A DNA stretch of 64,000 nt from Halonotius pteroides. Lineage in GTDB: Archaea; Halobacteriota; Halobacteria; Halobacteriales; Haloferacaceae. The DNA lies in NCBI RefSeq assembly GCF_003605635.1, contig NZ_QMDW01000003.1, forward strand, positions 62,001 to 126,000, in the 5' to 3' direction. The first letter of the stretch is position 1. Each line of letters begins with the position of its first letter. A model generated the notes under the pieces. It searched no databases and was not told where the DNA came from. It saw only the letters and a list, made by a program, of their open reading frames with translations. Below are positions 25,292 to 33,927 of this stretch, piece after piece. Made by a program: the position numbers and the translations under genes.

Positions 25292-27253
25292 TCAGCGACT
25301 CTGCATTTTTGGTAGTTTCAGAATAAATACGGTTCCGTCCGGTTCGTTGTCTACGACTTCGATTCTTCCATTATTCCGCTCAACGATCTTTTTCACCAAG
25401 TAGAGTCCCAAGCCAGTCCCGTCACTATCCAACCCACTGTTGCCTTCCTCAAACATGCTCGTCTTATGCCGATCAGGGATCCCCGGGCCGTTGTCAGCAA
25501 CCTCAACTACTGCACTTGAATCTGTTTCGCTGACAGAGACGGATACCTCAGGAGCCGCCTTGTCGTTGTGTTGGATGGCGTTGCTCAACAGGTTTCTAAA
25601 CACTGATTCTAACATATCGCTACCCACGACAGCAATATCAGGAACCTGGCCTATGATTTTGATTGTCGATCTGGGATAGCTACTATCGATATTCTCAATC
25701 TGTGGCGACAAAACTGCCGAAAGAACCACACCCTCATCGGTCTGATCCGCCTGGAGAAGTATGTCTGTCACCTCTCTGGCTGTCTTAGTTAGCTCAACGG
25801 CATTTGTCACGCGCTGACTGATCTTGTGTAGCTCTTTGGCTTCGTCTACTCTATCTTCTGCTCGTTTTGCGTAGGCAGCAATCAATTGTAAATCGTTCCG
25901 GATATCATGCCGCACAATCTTATTGACAATCCGAAGATTGTCTCGTTGCTCCGCGACTGTTTGCTCATGAGCTTGGAGTTGTTGGTAGGTTTCGATCTGT
26001 GAGAGTGCTGCTGTCGCATTCACAGCCAACGTGTTGGCCAACGTTATATCGCTATCGGTAAATGAGTCAGTTTCTGTAGAGGAAATCAAGAGCACGCCAT
26101 GATCGCCTAACGGAAAGGCGATCTCGCTTTGAATATCTGTCTGGTCGTTGTAGACGGTATCGGCAGCCTGAAGATCATGATACACCTGAGGCTCCCCCGT
26201 TTCGTACGCCTGCCATCCCACCCCTTCATCGAGAACCGGTGGCTCCTCAACGACCTGTCTACTCCCCTGAGAGACGCTCACAGGAGCCAACCCCCCGGCA
26301 GTTTCATCATACAGATGAACGCCGTTCATCGCAAGGCCGATCGATTCTTTGACGGTTGTAGTAACGACCTCAGCAACCTCCTCTGTCGTTGACGCAGAAA
26401 CCATCTGACGAGTTGCATCCAGCAAGGAGTCTAGTGCCTCTCGATACTGTTTTCTGTCGGTAATATCGGTCGAGACGCCACAGAGACCCACAACGTCGCC
26501 ACGCTCGTCGTACACCGGTGATTTTCGCGTCAGTCGGACGGTGTTCCCTGCAGCTGTTGGGATGGTCTCCTCTACTTCGATCGTCTCCCCAGTTTCAATG
26601 ACCTGTTGATCGTCTGTTTTCGCCTGCTCAGCGGTATCTGGCGGAAAAAGCTCCGCATCGGTTAGCCCAACGATGTCTCGATCTTCCGCATTGAACAGTT
26701 CACGGCACGCCTGATTCATCATGAGATACTGGCCGTCGGCATCCTTCAGAAACACCGCTGCGGACATGGTCTCCATGATGGTTTCGAACCGTCGATTGAT
26801 ACGCTCTAGCTGCTGTTCCTGCTCTTTTTTGTCTGTTATGTCCCGTGCGACGCCGACGATCTGAGTGACCTCCCCAGCAGTAACGATCGGGGTCAGCCTT
26901 GTTTGCCAGTGGCTCGTTCCGCCTGGTAACTGTAATGTCTCCTCATACCTGAGCGTCTCCTTCTGTTCGACACACCGGCGGTAGTTTTCTGCAACAACCA
27001 GGCCCTGTTCGTCGTCAAGAAGTTCTCGTGGCCTTTGCCCGCGTAGCTCGTCTTCCGAAAGGCCAGTCTGTTGTTGACGTGAGGCATTGTTTCGCAGGTA
27101 CGTGAACGTGTAGTCCTGTCCTGATCGATCAACATCGATCAAAAAGGCTGCGTCACTCATCTCCTCGAAGATGGTTTGATAAACGTCTCTGGACTCACCA
27201 GCGGCTGTGTCACCCGCATCAGCATCCGCTGGGGCGTCAGAATCGCCTTTCAT
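25292..27253 (-). CDS. PAS-PAS-GAF sensor histidine kinase, A+T-rich
   Basis: 653 residues, soluble. Two PAS domains (about 24-140 and 150-270), a GAF domain (about 285-430) and a helical phosphoacceptor region with RHDIRNDLQ precede the ATPase domain. The ATPase has the N box LSNAIQH, ADNGPGIP and GTGLGLYLVKK. It probably senses an intracellular ligand or redox state and phosphorylates a receiver; no partner receiver is adjacent. The DNA is visibly richer in A+T than the flanking genes, with more TTT, ATT and AAT codons, which suggests a recent arrival or weaker codon selection. Confidence 0.92.
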   Translation of the reverse strand: MKGDSDAPADADAGDTAAGESRDVYQTIFEEMSDAAFLIDVDRSGQDYTFTYLRNNASRQQQTGLSEDELRGQRPRELLDDEQGLVVAENYRRCVEQKETLRYEETLQLPGGTSHWQTRLTPIVTAGEVTQIVGVARDITDKKEQEQQLERINRRFETIMETMSAAVFLKDADGQYLMMNQACRELFNAEDRDIVGLTDAELFPPDTAEQAKTDDQQVIETGETIEVEETIPTAAGNTVRLTRKSPVYDERGDVVGLCGVSTDITDRKQYREALDSLLDATRQMVSASTTEEVAEVVTTTVKESIGLAMNGVHLYDETAGGLAPVSVSQGSRQVVEEPPVLDEGVGWQAYETGEPQVYHDLQAADTVYNDQTDIQSEIAFPLGDHGVLLISSTETDSFTDSDITLANTLAVNATAALSQIETYQQLQAHEQTVAEQRDNLRIVNKIVRHDIRNDLQLIAAYAKRAEDRVDEAKELHKISQRVTNAVELTKTAREVTDILLQADQTDEGVVLSAVLSPQIENIDSSYPRSTIKIIGQVPDIAVVGSDMLESVFRNLLSNAIQHNDKAAPEVSVSVSETDSSAVVEVADNGPGIPDRHKTSMFEEGNSGLDSDGTGLGLYLVKKIVERNNGRIEVVDNEPDGTVFILKLPKMQSR

Positions 27254-27477
27254 TGGCTTAGTTAGTTCACCGAGTCGGTTAAATACTAACGCCGAAACGC
27301 TCTCAGTTCAGATGATATTGATTGTCAGGCACACAGGCCATGGTTGATTCCCGCGTTCTCCCTTCTGCGTTAATCAGTACCAATACACCGATCGCATCGA
27401 TGTGTTTCTGTGTCGACTTTTAACCGATCACGCTTTCGGAACGAATCCCCGAAGTAGCCGGCAGCCAAGCGGCTGGT

Positions 27478-27702
27478 ATGGACTACGAGCAGACGACCGA
27501 CACCGACGAGTTCACCGAGTGGGAACGCGACGACGGTTATGTCACGATCCGCCTTCGTAAGCGCGCTGACGGCCAGTTTGCGGTGCGATACGATCAGTTG
27601 CATCAGGCCGATGACGGCCGAGCCTACGCCTATGAAACCGTCGAGAGCCGCGAGGCCGCCGAGGCGTTGGTCACCGAGTGGCGGAACGACGCTCCTGTGT
27701 GA
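27478..27702 (+). CDS. Small haloarchaeal protein, unknown function
   Basis: 74 residues. An acidic N-terminus (MDYEQTTDTDEFTEWERDDG) is followed by beta strands with VTIRLRKRADGQFAVRYDQL and a C-terminal helix with EAAEALVTEWR. It looks like a compact beta-beta-beta-alpha domain. I have a weak sense that it belongs to a haloarchaeal DUF family but cannot name it. An ACTTTTAACC element at 27416-27425 may be its promoter, giving a leader of about 30 bases. It lies 39 bases ahead of the next gene on the same strand. Confidence 0.7.
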   Translation: MDYEQTTDTDEFTEWERDDGYVTIRLRKRADGQFAVRYDQLHQADDGRAYAYETVESREAAEALVTEWRNDAPV

Positions 27703-27741
27703 CTCCCGGGGATTTTAGGTGTCGCTGTTGTCGCCATCTGT

Positions 27742-28137
27742 ATGACCAGATTTGACGCCACCGCGGCCGACGCCCGTCAGGCGTTGTTTGCGGCGACCGT
27801 CGCAGCCCATCGTGAGCGCGGCAGCGAGTTCTGTACACTTGAACCCGACGAGACACCACCCAGCAGCGACGACGAGCTGGTGCCGTGGATTCAGTTCGGC
27901 GGCACCACAGTTGCGCTTGATTGCACTGACAGCGAGCTTAAGCGCCTGAAAGCACTCCTCGGTGAGTATCCCGACTTCCGCATCGACGACCTCGAAAGCC
28001 CTGAGGAAGCCGAGGGCACCCACGTCCAAATCACGGCCCACTCCGACGAAGACCGGCTGGCTGCGTTTTTCGAGACCGTCTTTCGACGAGCCTTTGGCTA
28101 CCCCGAGGAGTATCGCGTCTGGGCTGTCTCGCTGTAA
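27742..28137 (+). CDS. Uncharacterised acidic protein
   Basis: 131 residues, with the blocks SEFCTLEPDET, WIQFGGTTVALDC, RLKALLGEYPDFRI and EDRLAAFFETVFRRAFGYPEEYRVW. The pattern alternates beta strands and helices. There are two cysteines but no metal motif and no membrane segment. It follows the 27478 gene at short spacing and may be co-transcribed. It is convergent with the small membrane protein at 28147. The family is not recognised. Confidence 0.7.
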   Translation: MTRFDATAADARQALFAATVAAHRERGSEFCTLEPDETPPSSDDELVPWIQFGGTTVALDCTDSELKRLKALLGEYPDFRIDDLESPEEAEGTHVQITAHSDEDRLAAFFETVFRRAFGYPEEYRVWAVSL

Positions 28138-28146
28138 TCGCCCGCG

Positions 28147-28359
28147 CTATTCCTCGTTGGTGTCGATCCCAAGAGCGGCGTTGAGCCCGCAGAAACAGGT
28201 TGTCGCGTTGAATCCCAACCCAACCGCGCCGATACCTGCGAGCAGCCCTTTCGATCGCTGCCCGGCGACAAGCGCGCGAACAGCAACAATCGACAGTAGC
28301 ATCGCACCGAGTGCCCGAAGCAGGCGGTCGGTTCCGCCGACGTTTGCATCAATGTCCAT
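28147..28359 (-). CDS. DUF2892/YgaP-type small membrane protein
   Basis: 70 residues. The N-terminal NVGGTDRLLRALGAMLLSIVAV is the typical DUF2892 opening, followed by a second hydrophobic segment with LLAGIGAVGLGFNATTCFCGLNAALGI. Between them is a short basic loop (GQRSKG). The CFC pair in the second helix matches the cysteine region of the family. Members are predicted two-helix inner-membrane proteins, sometimes fused to rhodanese domains. Stand-alone here. Confidence 0.85.
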   Translation of the reverse strand: MDIDANVGGTDRLLRALGAMLLSIVAVRALVAGQRSKGLLAGIGAVGLGFNATTCFCGLNAALGIDTNEE

Positions 28360-28486
28360 AGGTTACATACGGGATCATCGTACTTGTATCGTCCGTTGAC
28401 TCAGCATCCGACTGTAGTCACCGATTGCCGACGGCAGGTTCGGGGTAAGACAAAGAGTTTTCGCCCTCGGGTGTTCACTGATATCA

Positions 28487-29857
28487 ATGACGACCCACGA
28501 GTACGACGTTGCCATCGTCGGTGCCGGCACCGCCGGCTGCTATGCGGCGGCGACAATCGCCAACGCAGGCCTTGACGCCGTTATCATCGAGCGCAAAGAC
28601 GCCGAAGAGGCCGGCCACATCGCCTGTGGCGACGCGCTGAAGGGGGCCGACAAGTTCCCAACTGCGATCCCGAAATCGAAGATCGAACCCGCCTTCACAA
28701 ACACTGGCGTCGATCACGGTCGCTTCGAGATCCCGAGCCACGACACAGTGCTGGATATCCCCGTCCCGGGTGAGCTCGCGGTTATCGACCGCCTCAAATA
28801 CGGCAAGCTGCTGATCGAGGGCGCAGAGGAGGCCGGCGCGGAGCTCCACTACGACACCGTCGTCAACGACGTGAAACAGACCGAGGACGGACAGATCACC
28901 GGTGTCGTCGGCAAACACAAGGACGATCCTGTCGAGTACGACGCCGAGGTCGTTATCGACGGCGCGGGCGCGCTCTCGCTGCTGCAGGACAAGGCTGATC
29001 TTGAGGACGCAACCTTCGACACCAACGTCCGGTACTCCCAGTTCTGTTCGGCCTACCGCGAGATCGTCGAGGTCGACGAGGCGGTCGAGTGGGACGATGC
29101 GCTCGTTTTCAAACCAACCGAACGCGCTGCGGGCTATCTTTGGTACTTCCCGCGCACCTCGACGGAGATCAACGCCGGACTGGGCTTCCAGATGAACGAG
29201 GAGCCGATGCAGATGATCGACGACCTCAAAGACGACCTCCGCGACCGCGAGGAGTTCGACAACGCCGAGGTCACCGACAAGCTCGGCGCGGCCCTGCCGA
29301 CCCGCCGAACCTACGATTCAGCTGTCGCGCCGGGCTATATGGCCGTCGGCGATGCCGCCGCCCACGTCAATCCGACGACCGGCGGCGGGATCGCTGGCGC
29401 GGCCTACGCCGGCCAGTACGCCGCCGAGCAGGCCGTCGAGGCTATCGAGGACGGCGACGTGAGCGAGGACGCGCTTTGGCACTACAACGAGCGCGTCATG
29501 GAGCACTTCGGTGCGCGTTACGCCGGCCTCGACGTGTACAATATCCTCTCGACGGCGGTCGATGTCGATGACCTGATGGGGCTTCTCGCCGCCCTGCCGG
29601 GCAAGAAACTGGCCGAGGCCCTCTACGATGGCAAGACCTCAATGGGGCCGCTGTTGGCAGCCAGAACCGCGATCAACAGTTTCGGCTACTGGCGACAGAT
29701 CCTTGATTTCTACAAGGTCAAACAGGTCGCCGAGCAGGTGATCGACCACTACGAACGGTACCCCTCCAGCCCCGACGCGCTCGACACCTGGCAACGACAA
29801 CGCGACGAACTGATGGAGACGGTCTACGACGTGACGGGCGCGGAGCCGAAGTACTGA
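28487..29857 (+). CDS. Geranylgeranyl reductase family FAD protein
   Basis: 456 residues. A dinucleotide-binding motif GAGTAGCYAA opens the protein, followed by GHIACGDAL and a central VIDGAGALS strand. A second FAD motif GYMAVGDAAAHVNPTTGGG gives the characteristic geranylgeranyl reductase signature. These flavoproteins saturate isoprenoid chains of archaeal lipids or menaquinone. The C-terminal helical region of about 120 residues is alanine- and tyrosine-rich. The exact substrate (digeranylgeranylglycerol phospholipid or another prenyl group) cannot be told from sequence. It is convergent with the phosphoglycerate mutase family gene. Confidence 0.88.
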   Translation: MTTHEYDVAIVGAGTAGCYAAATIANAGLDAVIIERKDAEEAGHIACGDALKGADKFPTAIPKSKIEPAFTNTGVDHGRFEIPSHDTVLDIPVPGELAVIDRLKYGKLLIEGAEEAGAELHYDTVVNDVKQTEDGQITGVVGKHKDDPVEYDAEVVIDGAGALSLLQDKADLEDATFDTNVRYSQFCSAYREIVEVDEAVEWDDALVFKPTERAAGYLWYFPRTSTEINAGLGFQMNEEPMQMIDDLKDDLRDREEFDNAEVTDKLGAALPTRRTYDSAVAPGYMAVGDAAAHVNPTTGGGIAGAAYAGQYAAEQAVEAIEDGDVSEDALWHYNERVMEHFGARYAGLDVYNILSTAVDVDDLMGLLAALPGKKLAEALYDGKTSMGPLLAARTAINSFGYWRQILDFYKVKQVAEQVIDHYERYPSSPDALDTWQRQRDELMETVYDVTGAEPKY

Positions 29858-29870
29858 GACCGTTCTGCAT

Positions 29871-30503
29871 CTACGCGTCGCCATCGACGTGTCGGATGTC
29901 GTTTTCTCGGTTGATGATCAACCCCCCACTCTCTGTGTCGACCTCGATCTCATTTATCGTGCAGTTGCCCTGCTCTTGTTCCATAATCGTCGCCACGATG
30001 TCGACGTCTTTGATCCACCCAAGCAGCAGATACAGCGGCCCGCCGTGGGTGACAACGACGACGGTTTCCTCGCTGTCCATGTCGTCGATAAGGGTGGTCA
30101 GCGCGTCGAGGATGCGGTTCCGCTGTTCGATGAGACTCTCGCCGCCCTCAGGGCGAGCCTCTGCGGCCGTGTATCCGACCTCGGTGAGGGTGAACTCCGG
30201 ATAGCCGAGAAACAGCTCACCGTAGCTGAGCCCTTGGAGAACGCCAAAATCTCGTTCTCGCCAGCAACGATCCGGCGTCGGCTCGCAGTCGACGGCTCGG
30301 CCTACTGGCCGCGCGGTCTCCAGTGTTCGCCGGAGGTCAGAGCTTATCAGCCGGTCGACCGCGTACTGATCGGTAACTGTTGCCGCGAGCGCGTCGGCTT
30401 GGCGGCGACCCGTCTCGGTAAGGGCGACCGGTGCCCATCCTTGTACTCGGTTCTCGCGGTTCCACAGCGTCTCGCCGTGTCGAACCACAACCAGCGTCGC
30501 CAT
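29871..30503 (-). CDS. Histidine phosphatase (phosphoglycerate mutase family)
   Basis: 210 residues. The N-terminal RHGETLWNRENRVQGW contains the phosphohistidine and its arginine pocket. Also seen are SSDLRRTLETARP, a catalytic glutamate region with RERDFGVLQGLSYGEL, and VVVVTHGGPL with the second histidine. It belongs to the cofactor-dependent mutase/phosphatase branch; length suggests a phosphatase acting on small phosphorylated compounds. The start at 30503 puts RHGE near residue 8; the upstream frame would invade the divergent thioredoxin-fold gene. Confidence 0.88.
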   Translation of the reverse strand: MATLVVVRHGETLWNRENRVQGWAPVALTETGRRQADALAATVTDQYAVDRLISSDLRRTLETARPVGRAVDCEPTPDRCWRERDFGVLQGLSYGELFLGYPEFTLTEVGYTAAEARPEGGESLIEQRNRILDALTTLIDDMDSEETVVVVTHGGPLYLLLGWIKDVDIVATIMEQEQGNCTINEIEVDTESGGLIINRENDIRHVDGDA

Positions 30504-30563
30504 ACCACAGCTCGCGGCCGACAAGTCGTAACGTTTGCTACCCTCCCTGTCCTCTGGGTAGCT

Positions 30564-30848
30564 ATGAGCGATCCGGTCGAGATCACAGTTTACAGCCGCG
30601 AGAACTGTCACCTCTGTGCGTCAGCGATGGAGACGATCGACCGCGTCGTCGACGACACCGATGTTGCCGTAGCGGTCGAGGAGATCGATGTCGACGCCGA
30701 CGCGCAGTTGGCCGAGACGTACGGCGACCGCGTGCCCCACATCGTAATCAACGACGAGGACGCTTTCAGTTACCGTGTTCACGCCGCTGAGCTCCGAACG
30801 AAACTTCGGGCGGCTGCAAACACTGTCGGCACAGAACCAACAGAATAG
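30564..30848 (+). CDS. Glutaredoxin-like thioredoxin-fold protein (CxxC)
   Basis: 94 residues: MSDPVEITVYSRENCHLC, with the redox pair C15 and C18 in a CHLC motif after the first beta strand. A helix, an EEIDVDAD strand and the cis-proline region RVPHIVIND follow. It fits the small glutaredoxin-like/DUF836 group, which reduces disulfides in the cytoplasm or passes electrons to other redox proteins. The start ATG at 30564 is 60 bases from the divergent phosphatase start. Confidence 0.88.
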   Translation: MSDPVEITVYSRENCHLCASAMETIDRVVDDTDVAVAVEEIDVDADAQLAETYGDRVPHIVINDEDAFSYRVHAAELRTKLRAAANTVGTEPTE

Positions 30849-30880
30849 CGACCATACAGGTCAACTCGCTTACGAACTCA

Positions 30881-30887
30881 TTTATTA
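30881..30887 (+). promoter_or_regulatory. TATA box for the 30916 sensor kinase
   Basis: TTTATTA about 31 bases before the ATG at 30916; leaderless spacing. It supports 30916 rather than the GTG at 30901 as start. Confidence 0.45.
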
Positions 30888-30915
30888 GCTTGCTGGGGTA
30901 GTGCTTGGCTGCCTG

Positions 30916-32808
30916 ATGTTTCGTCCGATCCGGGTGCTCCATGTCGACGACAGTCAGGAGTACGGTGAGATCGTCACCGCCTATCTTGCGGAGCACGACG
31001 AGCCGTTTACCCTCGTCACTGAACCTACCCCGAACGACGCATTGGAAACCCTATCCGAGGAGTCTTTTGACTGTCTGGTGACCGATTATGAGATGCCGGG
31101 GATGGACGGGCTTGAACTCTTTTCGGTGGTAGACCGCCGCTATCCCGATCTGCCGGTGATACTGCTGACCGCAAAGGGCAACGAATCGATTGCCAGCGAC
31201 GCGATCGCCGCTGGCGTCACCGACTATATCCCGAAAGACGACCTCACTGACAGCCCTGCTCTCTTAGCGAAACGTATTACCAACGCCGTTGAACGACAGA
31301 CCTACAGCCGTCAGTTTGAGACGCTCGTCGAAACGTTGCCAGGGGTTGTCTACCGCACCCGAGAGACGCCGGAGTGGGACACCGATTTTGTCGGTGGCAA
31401 CTGCGAGTCGCTGATCGGCTATCCGGCTGACGCCATTGTTGCCGGCGAGGTCACCTGGGAATCGGATATCATCCATCCCGACGACCGGTCGTTTGTCCGC
31501 GAAACGGTCGCCTCGCAGCTTGAAGATGGGGATACCTTTGAGTTGACTTACCGGATTGTCACCGCCGATGGCGACGAGAAGTGGGTCAGCGAGCACGGCC
31601 AACAAGTCGCCATCGAGGACGGCAAGGGAGTCTTCGAGGGGTTCATCACCGATGTAACCACGCTCAAAGAGAGCGAACGCCAACTCGCCCAGTACAGCAA
31701 CACGCTTGAAGGCCTCCAGCGAACAACCCAGCGGCTGTTGGAGGCGACGACCCCGGAAGCCGCCGCGGAGATCGTTATCGACGGACTCGAATCCACACTT
31801 GAGTTTGACATCGCCTGTATCTGGCTGGCAACTGATACTCACCTTGAACCGATCGCACAGACTGAACGCGGCTGGTCATTGGTCAATGAGCCACCGACGT
31901 ACTCGCCGGATGCTGATTCGCTGTCATGGACGGCTTTCGAGGAGGGGGCGACAAAGCGGATCACCAATATGGCCGACCATCCCGACCGGGCGAACCCCGA
32001 AACACCGGTCGCCAGCGAACTGATCGTCCCGTTGGGTGAGTACGCGTTACTAAACATCGGCGCGACAGAGCCTGACGCGTTCAGCGAGGCCGACGCCGAG
32101 CGTGTCCAACTGTGGGCCGACACCGTCACCGAGGCCTTCGCCCGGATCGACCAACTGCAACAGCTCAAAGCCCGTGAGGACGAACTCACCCGCCAACGGG
32201 ATCGTCTCGACCAGTTTGCCAGCGTCGTCTCTCATGACCTCCGCAATCCGATCAACGTTGCCAGCGGGCGGCTCAAACTCGCCGCCGAGGAGTGTGACAG
32301 CGATCAACTTGACGTCATCGACCGCGCACTCACTCGCATGGAGGAACTCATCGACGACGCGTTGCTGTTGGCACGGCAGGGCCAGACGGTTGGTGAAACC
32401 GAAGCTGTCGCCTTGGCTGATCTCGTCAGCCAGTGTTGGGGCACAGTTGTGACCGCCGACGCGACAATCGATGCGGAGTGTGCTGTCACGATTCAGGGTG
32501 ATCGGAGCCGCTTGGCCGATGTCTTCGAGAATCTGTTCCGAAATGTCGTTGAACACAGCGACGACGACGTGTCGATCACCGTTGCGATGACCGACGACGG
32601 ATTCTATATCGCCGACGATGGCTCGGGGATCCCGGAGGACAAACGCGAACAGATCTTCGAAACCGGCTACTCAACCAACCGGGATGGTACCGGCTTCGGG
32701 CTGGCGATCGTCCGGGAGATCGTTGAGGCCCACGGCTGGGAGATCACCGTCGGCGACAGCGAGACTGGCGGTGCCCGCTTCGATATTACCGGCGTCGAGT
32801 TTGAGTGA
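30916..32808 (+). CDS. Receiver-PAS-GAF hybrid sensor histidine kinase
   Basis: 630 residues. The N-terminal response-receiver domain (about 1-120) has the acidic pocket HVDDSQE, the phospho-acceptor in TDYEMPGMDG and lysine in YIPKDD. A PAS domain (about 135-255), a GAF domain (about 275-420), a HisKA segment with SHDLRNPINVA, and an ATPase domain with LFRNVVEHS, ADDGSGIPED and GTGFGLAIV follow. A receiver placed first suggests it takes phosphate from another kinase. No membrane segment is seen. It is convergent with tatCo. Confidence 0.93.
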   Translation: MFRPIRVLHVDDSQEYGEIVTAYLAEHDEPFTLVTEPTPNDALETLSEESFDCLVTDYEMPGMDGLELFSVVDRRYPDLPVILLTAKGNESIASDAIAAGVTDYIPKDDLTDSPALLAKRITNAVERQTYSRQFETLVETLPGVVYRTRETPEWDTDFVGGNCESLIGYPADAIVAGEVTWESDIIHPDDRSFVRETVASQLEDGDTFELTYRIVTADGDEKWVSEHGQQVAIEDGKGVFEGFITDVTTLKESERQLAQYSNTLEGLQRTTQRLLEATTPEAAAEIVIDGLESTLEFDIACIWLATDTHLEPIAQTERGWSLVNEPPTYSPDADSLSWTAFEEGATKRITNMADHPDRANPETPVASELIVPLGEYALLNIGATEPDAFSEADAERVQLWADTVTEAFARIDQLQQLKAREDELTRQRDRLDQFASVVSHDLRNPINVASGRLKLAAEECDSDQLDVIDRALTRMEELIDDALLLARQGQTVGETEAVALADLVSQCWGTVVTADATIDAECAVTIQGDRSRLADVFENLFRNVVEHSDDDVSITVAMTDDGFYIADDGSGIPEDKREQIFETGYSTNRDGTGFGLAIVREIVEAHGWEITVGDSETGGARFDITGVEFE

Positions 32809-32831
32809 GTGTTGTCACGTCCGGTCGCCGC

Positions 32832-33803
32832 TCAGTTGCCCGTCCACCGGAGCAACGCCAGGGTGCCCTCAAAGAGGACGACCATCGTGAGCGCGACAAT
32901 GATCGGTGCCATCCCGGTCGGATCCGGGCTAAAGAGGAACGCGATCCCGAGGAACGAGCCCCAGAAGATCAGGCGTTTGGCCTCCAGCCACTGACGGGTG
33001 ACGAGATTCATCATGATCGCCAGCATGATGAACAGCGGAATCTGGAAGATGATCGCCATCCAGCCCATCAACACCAAGATCAGGTTGAACGTCTCTTGGA
33101 GCCCGAAGGCGATGACGGCGGCCTCGGCGGTGTAGGTCGTAAAGTACGCGAAGACGAACGGAAGAACGGCAAAGTGGGCGAACAACACGCCGAGCGTTCC
33201 CAACACAAGGCTGGTCGGCACGGCCGCGAGGTAGTAGCGTCGCTCAGTCGGATACAGCCCGGGGCGCATGAAGCGGTAGGTCTGATAGACGAACATCGGA
33301 AGGCCGACGATCAGCCCGGCGAGCCCGGCGACTTTGAGCTTCGTGAGAATGAACTCCAGTGGCCCATACAGCCGCGGGCGATTCGTCACCGGTTCCGGGA
33401 TATGCACCGACCACAGATAGTTGACGAGATCGCCCGCAAACGGGTAGGCGATCGCCAAGGCGATCCCACCGATGAGGAACACGAGCCCTAACCGGCGCAT
33501 CATCTCCTCGATGTGGTCGGCCAACGGCATCTCCTCGTCGGTGGCCGGCCCCTCGCCGGCGAGCCCCTCGTCGACGGCCGTATCGCCGGGCGTGGCTGGC
33601 GGCTGGTCTGTAGCGACTGAGCTGCCGGTGCCGCCGTCGGCGGCCGGGGTCGCCGCGGCAGTTGACGCGACAGTCGGCTTGTCGTCGGACTCGGCGGTCG
33701 TATCGGCAGCGTCGCTGTCAGCCGTGTGTGCTGACGGGTCACCGTCCGCTGGTGGTTTCTGGCGGTCGGTTGGATCGTCGCTGCTGTCCGGCGACTCGGC
33801 CAT
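32832..33803 (-). CDS. tatCo: Twin-arginine translocase subunit TatCo
   Basis: 323 residues. An acidic, disordered extension of about 90 residues (rich in D, T, A) precedes six membrane helices. These begin at the PLADHIEEMMRRLGLVFL segment, with the conserved EEM..RLG entry typical of TatC. The loop with EFILTKLKVAGLAGLI and the PLFIMLAIMMNLV helix follow. It binds the twin-arginine signal of folded proteins. The frame is open upstream, but a TATA box 29 bases before the ATG at 33803 fixes the start. Divergent from tatCt across 124 bases. Confidence 0.93.
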   Translation of the reverse strand: MAESPDSSDDPTDRQKPPADGDPSAHTADSDAADTTAESDDKPTVASTAAATPAADGGTGSSVATDQPPATPGDTAVDEGLAGEGPATDEEMPLADHIEEMMRRLGLVFLIGGIALAIAYPFAGDLVNYLWSVHIPEPVTNRPRLYGPLEFILTKLKVAGLAGLIVGLPMFVYQTYRFMRPGLYPTERRYYLAAVPTSLVLGTLGVLFAHFAVLPFVFAYFTTYTAEAAVIAFGLQETFNLILVLMGWMAIIFQIPLFIMLAIMMNLVTRQWLEAKRLIFWGSFLGIAFLFSPDPTGMAPIIVALTMVVLFEGTLALLRWTGN

Positions 33804-33827
33804 ACAACTAGGGAAGGCTTCCCTGTG

Positions 33828-33836
33828 GGTATATGC
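33828..33836 (-). promoter_or_regulatory. TATA box of tatCo
   Basis: Minus-strand GCATATACC preceded by a GAAAAG BRE-like stretch, centred 29 bases before the ATG at 33803. Confidence 0.55.
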
Positions 33837-33927
33837 CTTTTCGGATTCGGCTGTGGTGGCTGTCGTCGCTGACCGCTGCTCGCGCCGAGAGACAACGTTG
33901 ATAACGCCGACGCGACTGGGTGTCGGT

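Noticed and set aside
29889-30563. N-terminal extension of the glutaredoxin-like protein (open frame back to 29889)
   Set aside because: It would lie fully antisense within the histidine phosphatase gene, and the thioredoxin fold is complete from 30564.
30901-30915. GTG at 30901 as start of the hybrid kinase
   Set aside because: The TATA box at 30881-30887 is too close for a transcript to include it, and the receiver domain begins properly from 30916.
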